Origin: Candidatus Effluviviaceae Genus V sp.
GTDB lineage: Bacteria > Joyebacterota > Joyebacteria > Joyebacterales > Joyebacteraceae
Length of the DNA: 41,576 nt
Assembly (NCBI GenBank): GCA_014728125.1
Contig: WJMD01000094.1
Coordinates: forward strand, 1-41,576
Direction of reading: 5' to 3'
This document shows, one piece after another, positions 33,302 to 39,371 of the stretch. Each line of letters begins with the position of its first letter. The stretch's first letter is position 1. A program made the position numbers and the translations under genes. Below the pieces are notes generated by a model, which saw nothing but the letters and a program-made list of their open reading frames with translations, was not told the DNA's origin and did no database searches.

Positions 33302-33327
33302 GGCGTGGCCGCAGCAGCAGCCACGCC
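33302..33327 (-). repeat. Perfect 8-bp hairpin between mocA-like gene and carbamate kinase
   Basis: GGCGTGGC and GCCACGCC pair around a 10-base GCA-repeat loop, 22 bases after the stop of the MocA-like gene. No U-tract follows, so it could be an attenuating or mRNA-processing hairpin within the transcript. Confidence 0.45.
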
Positions 33328-33349
33328 CGACGCGGAACGCCCGGAGAAC

Positions 33350-33943
33350 CTAGAGCCCTGCCTTCACAGCCTGATAGTCGTCCATCGTGTCGACGTCGAT
33401 CAGGAAGCCTTCGTCGTCCCGCTCGACCTCCACGACCGCCTCGCCCTCTTTCTCGACGATGTCGCGGGCGCCGGAGTCGCCGCTCAGGCTCTCCAGCTCC
33501 TCGCGGTAGGACCCGTCGAACAGCTGCGGGTGTCCTCGCCGGCCGTCGAGCACGGGGACCGCGATGCGCGCCCCCTGCGAGTGAGCGTCGACCAGAGCGT
33601 CGACATCGTCCGTCGTGAAGAAGGGCGTGTCGCCGGGCACGATGAGTATGGGAGAAGCCTCCCACGAGCAGGCGCTGACGCCCTGTCCGATGGACGATCC
33701 GACACCCTCTGTGTAGCGGGCGTTGCCGACCAGCTCGAGTCGCTCGTCGAGCACTCCGGCCAACGAGGTGCCCACCTCGTCCGCCTCCGCACCCAGGACG
33801 ACGACCACCTCGTCGATCTTTTTCGAATCCAGAAGGCGGCCGACGATCTGTCTGATCATCGGCACTCCGTCGATCGGGAGGACCTCCTTCTTCATCCCAA
33901 GGCGTTTCGACTCACCGGCTGCGAGTACGACTGCTGATGCCAT
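33350..33943 (-). CDS. MocA/MobA-like nucleotidyltransferase
   Basis: A 197-residue cytoplasmic protein of the NTP-transferase (MobA-like) family. Motifs: VVLAAGESKRLGMKKEVLPI at the N-terminus (nucleotide loop), VVVLGAEADEV, NARYTEGVGSSIGQGV, VPGDTPFFT with the metal-binding Asp, RRGHPQLF, GDSGARD and a C-terminal DVDTMDDY. This order is that of MocA (CTP:molybdopterin cytidylyltransferase) and of YgfJ in the E. coli purine-degradation region. It would mature a molybdenum hydroxylase such as xanthine dehydrogenase, but no such enzyme is encoded in the window. Start: ATG 33941-33943 with GAGGGG. It lies between the aminotransferase and carbamate kinase genes. A sugar-phosphate nucleotidyltransferase role is less likely. 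Confidence 0.88.
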   Translation of the reverse strand: MASAVVLAAGESKRLGMKKEVLPIDGVPMIRQIVGRLLDSKKIDEVVVVLGAEADEVGTSLAGVLDERLELVGNARYTEGVGSSIGQGVSACSWEASPILIVPGDTPFFTTDDVDALVDAHSQGARIAVPVLDGRRGHPQLFDGSYREELESLSGDSGARDIVEKEGEAVVEVERDDEGFLIDVDTMDDYQAVKAGL

Positions 33944-33966
33944 GAAACCCCTCTTCAGTATTCCGA

Positions 33967-34006
33967 GCGGTCTTCGGACCGCGGCGCCCGCCGACACACG
34001 GGCGCC
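33967..34006 (-). terminator. Tandem hairpins (one with UUCG loop) after aminotransferase
   Basis: GGCGCCCG with CGGGCGCC (33983-34006) and, directly adjacent, GCGGTC-TTCG-GACCGC (33967-33982), a very stable tetraloop hairpin (UUCG when read as plus-strand RNA, CGAA on the transcribed minus strand). They lie 16 bases after the aminotransferase stop. Without a strong U-tract they may be a partial terminator or transcript-end stabiliser that separates the aminotransferase/transketolase group from the purine block. Confidence 0.5.
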
Positions 34007-34022
34007 GCCGACCGCACGCCCG

Positions 34023-35183
34023 CTAGCCGCGGGACATCACGTCCTTGATCGACTCGAGCGCCTTCTCGATGTTCTCGAGCGAGTTGGCGTAGCTGAACCT
34101 CAGATAGCCCTCGCCGAACTTGCCGAAACAGGTCCCGGAGAGGCAGGCGACGCCGGCCTCGTTCAGCATCCTGTCCGCCAGCTCCTGCGACTTCATTCCC
34201 GTCTCGGTGATGTTCGGGAAGACGTAGAACGCGCCCCTGGGCCTCAGGCACGAGAAGCCGTCGACCTCGTTCAGCCCGTCGACGATCGCGTCGCGGCGCT
34301 TCTTGAAGATGCCGACCATCTTCTCGACCTCGTCCTGGGGGCCCTTCAGGGCCTCGATACCGGCGATCTGCACGAACGACGTCGCATGCGAGTAGACGTT
34401 CGTGTTGAGCTTCGTGAACTTCTCGGCGATCGCCTTCGGCATCGCGGCGTACCCCAGGCGCCATCCGGTCATCGCGTAGGTCTTCGAATGCGCATCCATC
34501 AGGATCGTGCGCTCCTTCATGCCCGGCAGGGCGGCGATCGTCTGGTGCTCGCCCTCGTAGACGATCTTGCTGTAGACCTCGTCGGACAGCACGACCACGT
34601 CGTTCTCGATCGCCAGCTCGGCGATACGCTCGAGGTCACCCTTCGTCAGCACGCCGCCGGTCGGGTTCTGCGGCGAGTTGATAATGAGCATCTTCGTGTT
34701 CGGGTTGATCTTCTCCTCGAGCTCCGCGATGTCGAAACGGAAGTCCTTGTCCTCGCGGAGCTGGAGCGGAACATCCTTGCCGCCCGCGAACCGGATCGCC
34801 GACTCGTAGATCGGATAGCCCGGGTTCGGGTAGATGACCTCGTCGCCGTGGTCGACCAGCGCGAGGATGGGGAGGAAGATGATCGGCTTGCCGCCCGGCG
34901 TCAGGACGATCTCGTCGGGCGTGTACTGAATGCCCCGGTCCTCAGCGAAGAACTCGCAGACGGCCTCGCGCGCGACCATGAGGCCGGCCGACGGTCCGTA
35001 GTGCGTCATCCCGTCCCAGATGGCCTTCTCGGCCGCCTTCCGGATGTTGTCGGGCGTATCGAAGTCCGGCTCGCCGATCTCGAGATGGACGATCTCGCGC
35101 CCTTTCGCCTCGAGGGCACGGGCCTTGGCCAGCACCTCGAACGCGGTCTCAGTACCCAACCTGTTCATGCGCTCCGCGAACAT
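34023..35183 (-). CDS. Class I/II pyridoxal-phosphate aminotransferase
   Basis: A 386-residue cytoplasmic aminotransferase of the aspartate-aminotransferase Igamma type. Cofactor and substrate residues: HLEIGEPDFDTP (33-44), NSPQNPTGG with Asn173, SDEVYSKIVYEG with Asp201 and Tyr204, the Schiff-base Lys234 in AHSKTYAMTGWRLGY, and the C-terminal substrate-carboxylate Arg region (YLRFSYANSLENIEKAL). Amino donor cannot be fixed: aspartate, alanine or aromatic transamination are all possible in this subfamily. Start: ATG 35181-35183 with AAGGAGG. It follows the transketolase-like C-subunit gene by 64 bases; a shared pathway, for example one passing a keto-sugar or keto-acid, is speculative. Confidence 0.93.
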   Translation of the reverse strand: MFAERMNRLGTETAFEVLAKARALEAKGREIVHLEIGEPDFDTPDNIRKAAEKAIWDGMTHYGPSAGLMVAREAVCEFFAEDRGIQYTPDEIVLTPGGKPIIFLPILALVDHGDEVIYPNPGYPIYESAIRFAGGKDVPLQLREDKDFRFDIAELEEKINPNTKMLIINSPQNPTGGVLTKGDLERIAELAIENDVVVLSDEVYSKIVYEGEHQTIAALPGMKERTILMDAHSKTYAMTGWRLGYAAMPKAIAEKFTKLNTNVYSHATSFVQIAGIEALKGPQDEVEKMVGIFKKRRDAIVDGLNEVDGFSCLRPRGAFYVFPNITETGMKSQELADRMLNEAGVACLSGTCFGKFGEGYLRFSYANSLENIEKALESIKDVMSRG

Positions 35184-35247
35184 GTCAGTCCTCCTTGTGT
35201 CGCTCTCACGGCCCCTCGCGGAGCCTCGTCAACGCACCACGGCGGGC

Positions 35248-36255
35248 TCAGACGCCGCCGTCCGTATCACCCGACTCCGTACGCTTCTTCAGGACGTCCC
35301 TGACGGCCTGCGCGATGTCCCGCGCCTTGAGACCGAAATGAGCGAGCAGCTGTTCGTGCTCGCCCGAGACGCCGAACCTGTCTCCTACTCCGATGATCCT
35401 GATGGGGGTCGGTCGCTCCGTGTGTGTCAGGGCCTCCGCAACGGCGCCGCCGAGGCCGCCGATGATGGAGCCCTCCTCGACCGTCACGATGGCCGACGTC
35501 TCCGCCGCCGCCCGCCCGACGATGGCCCTGTCGAGCGGCTTGATCGTGTGGCAGTTGATGACGCGCACCGAGATTCCCGTGTCCTCGAGCGTCCTTGCCG
35601 CCTTCATCGCCTCGTAGACCATGACGCCGCAGGCGATCACGGTCACGTCCTGACCCTGGCGATACACGCTGCCCTGTCCGACGATGAACGGCGTGAGGTC
35701 GGTCGTCACGACGGGCACGCGCGTGGCCGCCATGCGCATGTAGACTGGACCGGGGATCCGGGCGGCCGCCACGGTAGCCCGCGCCGCCTGCACCGAATCG
35801 GCGGGCACGACGACCGTCATCCCGGGGAGCGTTCGCATGACGGCGACGTCCTCGAGCGACTGCCGGGAACCTCCCGCGGCCCCGGCCGACAGGCCGGCGT
35901 CGGCGCCGCAGATATTGACGTTGAGCGACCCGTAGCAGATCGTCGAGCGGATGATGTCCCACGCCTTGCCGGCCGCGAGCATTCCGTGCGTCGTGACGAA
36001 CACACACTTGCCGGCCAGCGCGAGCCCGGCCGCCGTACCGATCATGTCCTGTTCACAGAGTCCGATGTCCATGAACCGATCGGGGAACCGCTTCCGGAAC
36101 TCGGCCGTCCCGCTGGAGCCGGCCAGGTCCGCGTCCATCACGATGATGTCGTCACCGCGCTCGGCGAGCTCGATCAGCCCGCGCTCGTAGCCGCTGTTCG
36201 TGGCCTCGGTCTCGATCACGCTGTGCGCGATGTCGACGAGTCCCGTCTCCACCAT
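35248..36255 (-). CDS. Transketolase-like C-terminal subunit with altered active-site residues
   Basis: A 335-residue pyrimidine-binding plus C-terminal half of a split thiamine-diphosphate transketolase. The cofactor-activating Glu is present (GLCEQDM, Glu68). Other family parts: DADLAGSSGTAEFRKRFPDRF, GTAAGLALAGK, LPGMTVVVPADSVQAA and TVEEGSIIGGLGGAVAE. Two regions differ from ordinary members: the aromatic stretch STFAVFATGRAW reads TTHGMLAAGKAW (Phe to His90), and the GEDGATHQ loop reads GAAGGSRQ, with Arg131 in place of the substrate-binding His. Start: ATG 36253-36255, GGAGG nearby. It lies 70 bases after the N-subunit gene. The enzyme may use a different substrate from sugar phosphates (inference). 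Pyruvate dehydrogenase E1-beta or DXS are less similar. Confidence 0.9.
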   Translation of the reverse strand: MVETGLVDIAHSVIETEATNSGYERGLIELAERGDDIIVMDADLAGSSGTAEFRKRFPDRFMDIGLCEQDMIGTAAGLALAGKCVFVTTHGMLAAGKAWDIIRSTICYGSLNVNICGADAGLSAGAAGGSRQSLEDVAVMRTLPGMTVVVPADSVQAARATVAAARIPGPVYMRMAATRVPVVTTDLTPFIVGQGSVYRQGQDVTVIACGVMVYEAMKAARTLEDTGISVRVINCHTIKPLDRAIVGRAAAETSAIVTVEEGSIIGGLGGAVAEALTHTERPTPIRIIGVGDRFGVSGEHEQLLAHFGLKARDIAQAVRDVLKKRTESGDTDGGV

Positions 36256-36325
36256 TCAGGAATCCTCCGACGCCGCCGGCCGGCGGCGTTCGTGCGTCTC
36301 ATCCGGACGGCGTCCGGTCGGCTCG

Positions 36326-37141
36326 TCAGGCCAGGGCCTTCATCGCCTCTTCGTACATCTCCTCGGTGAGAGGACGATCGTGCCACTCCGCCCGTCCCTC
36401 CATGAACGGCACGCCCTTTCCCTTGACGGTCCGGGCAAGGACGACCGTCGGCCGGCCCTTGACCGACGCCGCCTCGGAGAGGGCGCCCGACAGCCGCTCG
36501 GCATCGTGACCGTCGAGGTCGATGACGTGCCAGTTGAAGGTCCGCCACTTGTCCGACAGCGGAGCGAGGGCGACGATGTTCTCCGTGTTTCCGTCACCCA
36601 TCATCTTGTTGCGATCGATGATGACGCAGACGTTGTCGAGTTTGTGGTGCGCGGCCGTCATCGCGGCCTCCCACACCTGTCCCTCGTGCGCCTCGCCGTC
36701 ACCCATGAGGCAGTAGACGCGATGTTCCTTCCTGTCGCGCTTCGCGGCGATGGCGCACCCGTTCGCGATCGAGAGTCCCTGTCCGGGCGAGCCCACCGAG
36801 GCGTCGATGCCCGGCGTCGTCTGCATGTCAGGGAATCCCTGCAGGATTGACTTCAGCTTGCGGAACGTCATCAGCTCCTTGACGTCGAAGAACCCTCGAC
36901 GCGCCAGGACGGAGTAGAGCGCCGGCGCGGCGTGCGCCTTGGACAGGATGAAGCGATCGCGATCGTCCCAAGCTGGGTCCTCCGGCTTGACACGCATGGC
37001 GTCCCAGTAGAGCACGACGAGCGCGTCCACGGCAGACAGCGACCCTCCGACGTGCCCGGAGCCCGCCTCGAGGATCATCGTGAGGACGTCGCGCCTGACG
37101 ACCTTCGCTATCTCCGCCAGTTCGATCGGCGTCGGAGACAT
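36326..37141 (-). CDS. Transketolase-like N-terminal (thiamine diphosphate-binding) subunit
   Basis: A 271-residue partner that binds the diphosphate part of the cofactor. Motifs: GSGHVGGSLS (27-36, His30), RDRFILSKAHAAPALY (61-76, His70; the usual SKGH is SKAH), GDGEAHEGQVWEA (148-159) with Mg-binding Asp148 and Asn178 in DRNKM, and KGKGVPFME with EWHDRPL. The segment normally reading QGHPD reads QGFPD (101-105), so the His that contacts the donor substrate in transketolase is Phe103; GSLGQG is also GSPGQG. Start: ATG 37139-37141, preceded by GGAG overlapping the stop of the DUF296 gene three bases upstream, so the two are coupled. Together with 35248-36255 it makes a complete enzyme with a divergent substrate pocket. 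Confidence 0.9.
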   Translation of the reverse strand: MSPTPIELAEIAKVVRRDVLTMILEAGSGHVGGSLSAVDALVVLYWDAMRVKPEDPAWDDRDRFILSKAHAAPALYSVLARRGFFDVKELMTFRKLKSILQGFPDMQTTPGIDASVGSPGQGLSIANGCAIAAKRDRKEHRVYCLMGDGEAHEGQVWEAAMTAAHHKLDNVCVIIDRNKMMGDGNTENIVALAPLSDKWRTFNWHVIDLDGHDAERLSGALSEAASVKGRPTVVLARTVKGKGVPFMEGRAEWHDRPLTEEMYEEAMKALA

Positions 37142-37144
37142 CGA

Positions 37145-37573
37145 TCACTCCCCGCCCAGCGAGAGCGCCATGAGCCCGGTCGCACCGTCGAGCCTGCGCT
37201 TCGCCTTCGCGTCCGTCTTGAGGATGACGATCTCGTTGGTGACGTTGACCTTGCCCTTCGAGAGGTGTCCGGCGACGGCCTCCTTTGTGTGCCGGGCCAG
37301 CACGGCATGGACGTGGAAGTGCCAGTCGCCGTCCTGCTTGATGATGTTGCCCGTCATCGACACGAGTTCCATGGGCTCGGGGAAGAGCACCGCGGAGTAC
37401 TCCCCGTTCTTGACGAAGAAGTTGAGCTCCGCCTGCTTGAGCATGCCGATACCGGAGAGCACGACACCGGTCCGGACGTCGCATGCTTCGGCTACGGCCT
37501 TGAGCTGTTCGTAGAGATCCTCATCCTGATGAAGCCGCACGAGGATCAGATCGCCGGACTGCGTGTACTCCAT
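37145..37573 (-). CDS. DUF296 / PPC-domain protein
   Basis: A 142-residue single-domain protein of the plants-and-prokaryotes-conserved (PPC, DUF296) family. Marks in order: TGVVLSGIGMLKQAELNFF (about 36-54), EPMELVSMTGNIIKQDGDWHFHVHAVLA (about 66-93) with the His-x-His pair, and AGHLSKGKVNVTNEIVIL. In plants the domain accompanies AT-hooks; bacterial single-domain members form trimers with conserved His residues that may bind metal or a small ligand. Function is not established. It is the first gene of the long minus-strand series. ATG 37571-37573 follows GGGG at four bases. Coupling to the transketolase-like pair hints at a role with that enzyme, for instance as ligand sensor or detoxifying partner (speculation). 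Confidence 0.88.
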   Translation of the reverse strand: MEYTQSGDLILVRLHQDEDLYEQLKAVAEACDVRTGVVLSGIGMLKQAELNFFVKNGEYSAVLFPEPMELVSMTGNIIKQDGDWHFHVHAVLARHTKEAVAGHLSKGKVNVTNEIVILKTDAKAKRRLDGATGLMALSLGGE

Positions 37574-37709
37574 CGTTCCCCACCCCCCGTTCCGAGCCGC
37601 GCATCGACCGTCGACGCCGTGAGACGTGCGACAGCCGGTAGCGACGCAAAGACGCGTCCGCCGGAGCCGCTGTGGTTCGGGACCCAGGGACGGCTCCGGA
37701 GCGAAATAG

Positions 37710-37725
37710 CGCCTAGCAGTAGGCG
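37710..37725. promoter_or_regulatory. Inverted repeat, possible operator near the start of the minus-strand transcript
   Basis: CGCCTA-GCAG-TAGGCG is a perfect 6-base inverted repeat located about 8-23 bases downstream of the predicted minus-strand start. The half-site GCCTA/TAGGC recurs a third time in the -10 region (37741-37745). This arrangement is typical of a repressor site overlapping a promoter, but no regulator gene is in the window. Confidence 0.45.
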
Positions 37726-37739
37726 TTTCAGAACTGATA

Positions 37740-37768
37740 AGCCTACGCTACGGAACGCGGCATGTCAA
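37740..37768 (-). promoter_or_regulatory. Promoter for the DUF296-transketolase-purine gene series
   Basis: On the minus strand a perfect TTGACA (37763-37768), a 17-base spacer and TAGGCT (37740-37745), a weak -10 box, suggesting an activator or a regulated promoter. The predicted start is near 37733, giving a leader of about 160 bases before the ATG at 37573. Confidence 0.55.
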
Positions 37769-37896
37769 CGTGATTCGCCCTGGCGGGCCCGTGATGGGGC
37801 GCACGCTTGCGAGACTTCGAGCAAACGTTAGGATGAGTAACTGAGTCAGATTCGATGAGGGGGGGGGAGTAGCTGGGAGCTTCCGGCGACGTGTGC

Positions 37897-37902
37897 TATA
37901 CT
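37897..37902 (+). promoter_or_regulatory. Extended -10 promoter of the beta-helix gene
   Basis: TGC-TATACT on the plus strand, identical over nine bases to the extended -10 at 6858-6866 (minus). The -35 region (TGGGAG, 17 bases upstream) is poor, as tolerated with an extended -10. The start would fall near 37909, only about 29 bases before the ATG. Confidence 0.6.
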
Positions 37903-37909
37903 CCAGATG

Positions 37910-37929
37910 CCTCCCCCTGTGAGAGGAGG
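37910..37929 (+). promoter_or_regulatory. Possible ribosome-site-masking hairpin
   Basis: CCTCC (37910-37914) can pair with the ribosome-binding GGAGG (37925-37929), ten bases apart, at the very 5' end of the predicted mRNA. This could limit translation of the beta-helix gene or may be fortuitous; the stem is only five pairs. Confidence 0.35.
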
Positions 37930-37937
37930 GACATGCC

Positions 37938-39266
37938 ATGAAGTGCTGCCACAGAGCGGTGATCATCCTCGCCCTGATTCCCGCCGTCGCCGCAGCCACG
38001 ACGCACACGGTCGACGACTCCGGCACCCAGACCTACGTGACGATCGGAGAGGCCTTCGCGGCCGCCTCTTCGGGCGACACCATTCTCGTCTCCCCCGGCA
38101 CCTACACGGGCCCCGGCAACCGCCGGATCGACTTCGTGGGCAGGGACCTCGTGCTCAAGTCGACATCGGGCGCGGGCGTCACGGTGATCGACTGCGAGGG
38201 ACAAGGGCCGGCACTCGTTCTCGAGCGAGGCGAGTCGGACCACTGCGCCGTCGAGGGCTTCACGTTCCAGAACGGCAGCGGCTATGAGTTCGGCGATACG
38301 GGGCTCGGCCTCGAAGGCGGCGCGATCTACCTGTGGGGCGCCGACCCGCTCATCATCGACTGTGAGTTCGTGTCGAACGAGGCCGATTACGGCGGCGCCA
38401 TCTTCTCGGGACCGTACTCGTCCCCGAAGATCTACTACTGCAACTTCGCCGACAACCATGCGAACGACTACGGCGGCGCCGTGTACACATATCAGGCCTC
38501 TCCTGAGTTCCGCACCTGCGAGTTCACCGACAACACGGCCAACCTCAACGGCGGGGCAATCTCGTCGAAGACCGAATCGGCTATCGTCGTGTCGAGCTGC
38601 GACTTCACCGGGAACGTGGCCAGTGAGGGCGGCGCCGTCTTCGCGGGCTCGACGCCTCCCGAAGAGGAGATACGCTTTCCCACGACGGCCTCCATCGTCA
38701 AGAACTCCCACTTCTATGAAAACGAGGCCAACCTGGGGGGCGCGCTCTTCATCAGCGGCTTCTCCGCCACGGTCGTCAACTTCTGCACAATCGCCGAGAA
38801 CACGGCCGACCGGGGAGGAGGACTGTACGCCGTCACGAAATCCGAGCGGACGCCGGTCATCGAGAACTGCACGTTCGCGCTGAACTCCGCCCGGTACGGC
38901 GCCGGCATCTACTCGAAGGCCGACGTGACCTACGAGTTCATGTCCGTCAAGAACACCCTGCTCGCGTTCAACACCGGCGGAGGCGGCGCCATCCACCGCG
39001 AGGACTACTCGGCGCTCGAGACCACGCGCTGCGTGGCGTACGGCAACGAGGGCGGAGACGACCTCTGGGGCGAGGACGTCCTGGTCGACGACCCGCTCTT
39101 CTGCGACATGGGATCCAGGAACTTCCGACTCTGCTCGAACTCGGTCTGCATCAAGTCGAACAACCCGTGGGACTTCCTCATCGGGTCGGGCTACGAGGGG
39201 TGCGACGCGTGCACCTCGCCGGTTCAGGATGTGTCGTGGGGATCGATCAAGGCGATCTACCGGTGA
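37938..39266 (+). CDS. Secreted right-handed beta-helix protein with Pmp-like repeats and WGxIKA tag
   Basis: A 442-residue exported protein, the only plus-strand gene. The signal peptide ends near residue 20. The start of the helix, YVTIGEAFAAASSGDTILVSPGTYTG spread over 33-58, is the usual N-cap of parallel beta-helices. Seven or eight coils follow with paired motifs GGAI/GGAV/GGAL and FxxN (FVSN, FADN, FTDN, FTGN, FYEN, FALN), as in chlamydial polymorphic membrane proteins. Most coils carry one Cys at the same place (DCEF, YCNF, TCEF, SCDF, FCTI, NCTF), which would stack as a ladder. There is no autotransporter barrel or membrane anchor; the end is SPVQDVSWGSIKAIYR, nearly the same as in the lamin-tail protein at 2985-3590. 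Start: ATG with GGAGG eight bases upstream. Ligand or adhesion role unknown. Confidence 0.88.
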   Translation: MKCCHRAVIILALIPAVAAATTHTVDDSGTQTYVTIGEAFAAASSGDTILVSPGTYTGPGNRRIDFVGRDLVLKSTSGAGVTVIDCEGQGPALVLERGESDHCAVEGFTFQNGSGYEFGDTGLGLEGGAIYLWGADPLIIDCEFVSNEADYGGAIFSGPYSSPKIYYCNFADNHANDYGGAVYTYQASPEFRTCEFTDNTANLNGGAISSKTESAIVVSSCDFTGNVASEGGAVFAGSTPPEEEIRFPTTASIVKNSHFYENEANLGGALFISGFSATVVNFCTIAENTADRGGGLYAVTKSERTPVIENCTFALNSARYGAGIYSKADVTYEFMSVKNTLLAFNTGGGGAIHREDYSALETTRCVAYGNEGGDDLWGEDVLVDDPLFCDMGSRNFRLCSNSVCIKSNNPWDFLIGSGYEGCDACTSPVQDVSWGSIKAIYR

Positions 39267-39310
39267 CACGTCGGGGCGCGGGCGGCCTCTGTCAGGTAAG
39301 CCGAAGTACG

Positions 39311-39337
39311 ACGGCGCGGGACATGAACCCGCGCCGT
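39311..39337. terminator. Bidirectional terminator between convergent genes
   Basis: ACGGCGCGGG and CCCGCGCCGT form a perfect 10-base stem with loop ACATGAA, followed on the plus strand by TTCCCGTTTC. It lies 45 bases after the beta-helix stop and 35 bases after the stop of the minus-strand amidohydrolase gene, so it can serve both. Confidence 0.75.
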
Positions 39338-39371
39338 TCCCGTTTCAGACCGCCGCTTGGACGCCCGACCG

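Larger units (their letters stand above)
37574..37937. other. Divergent intergenic control region
   Basis: A 364-base gene-free stretch between the DUF296 gene (minus) and the beta-helix gene (plus). It is less GC-rich than its surroundings and holds two oppositely directed promoters, an inverted repeat and a run of ten G residues (37860-37867 and neighbours). No RNA gene or small reading frame with a ribosome site is evident. Confidence 0.7.

Noticed and set aside
37806-37833. TTGCGA-N16-TAGGAT as an alternative plus-strand promoter
   Set aside because: Weaker in both boxes than the TGC-TATACT element closer to the gene and would give a long leader; kept only as a remote alternative.
37855-37870. 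Run of G residues upstream of the beta-helix gene as a phase-variation tract
   Set aside because: The run is outside the coding region and about 30 bases upstream of the -10 box. A length effect on the promoter spacer is not supported because it lies beyond the -35 position; a single homopolymer could also be an assembly artefact.
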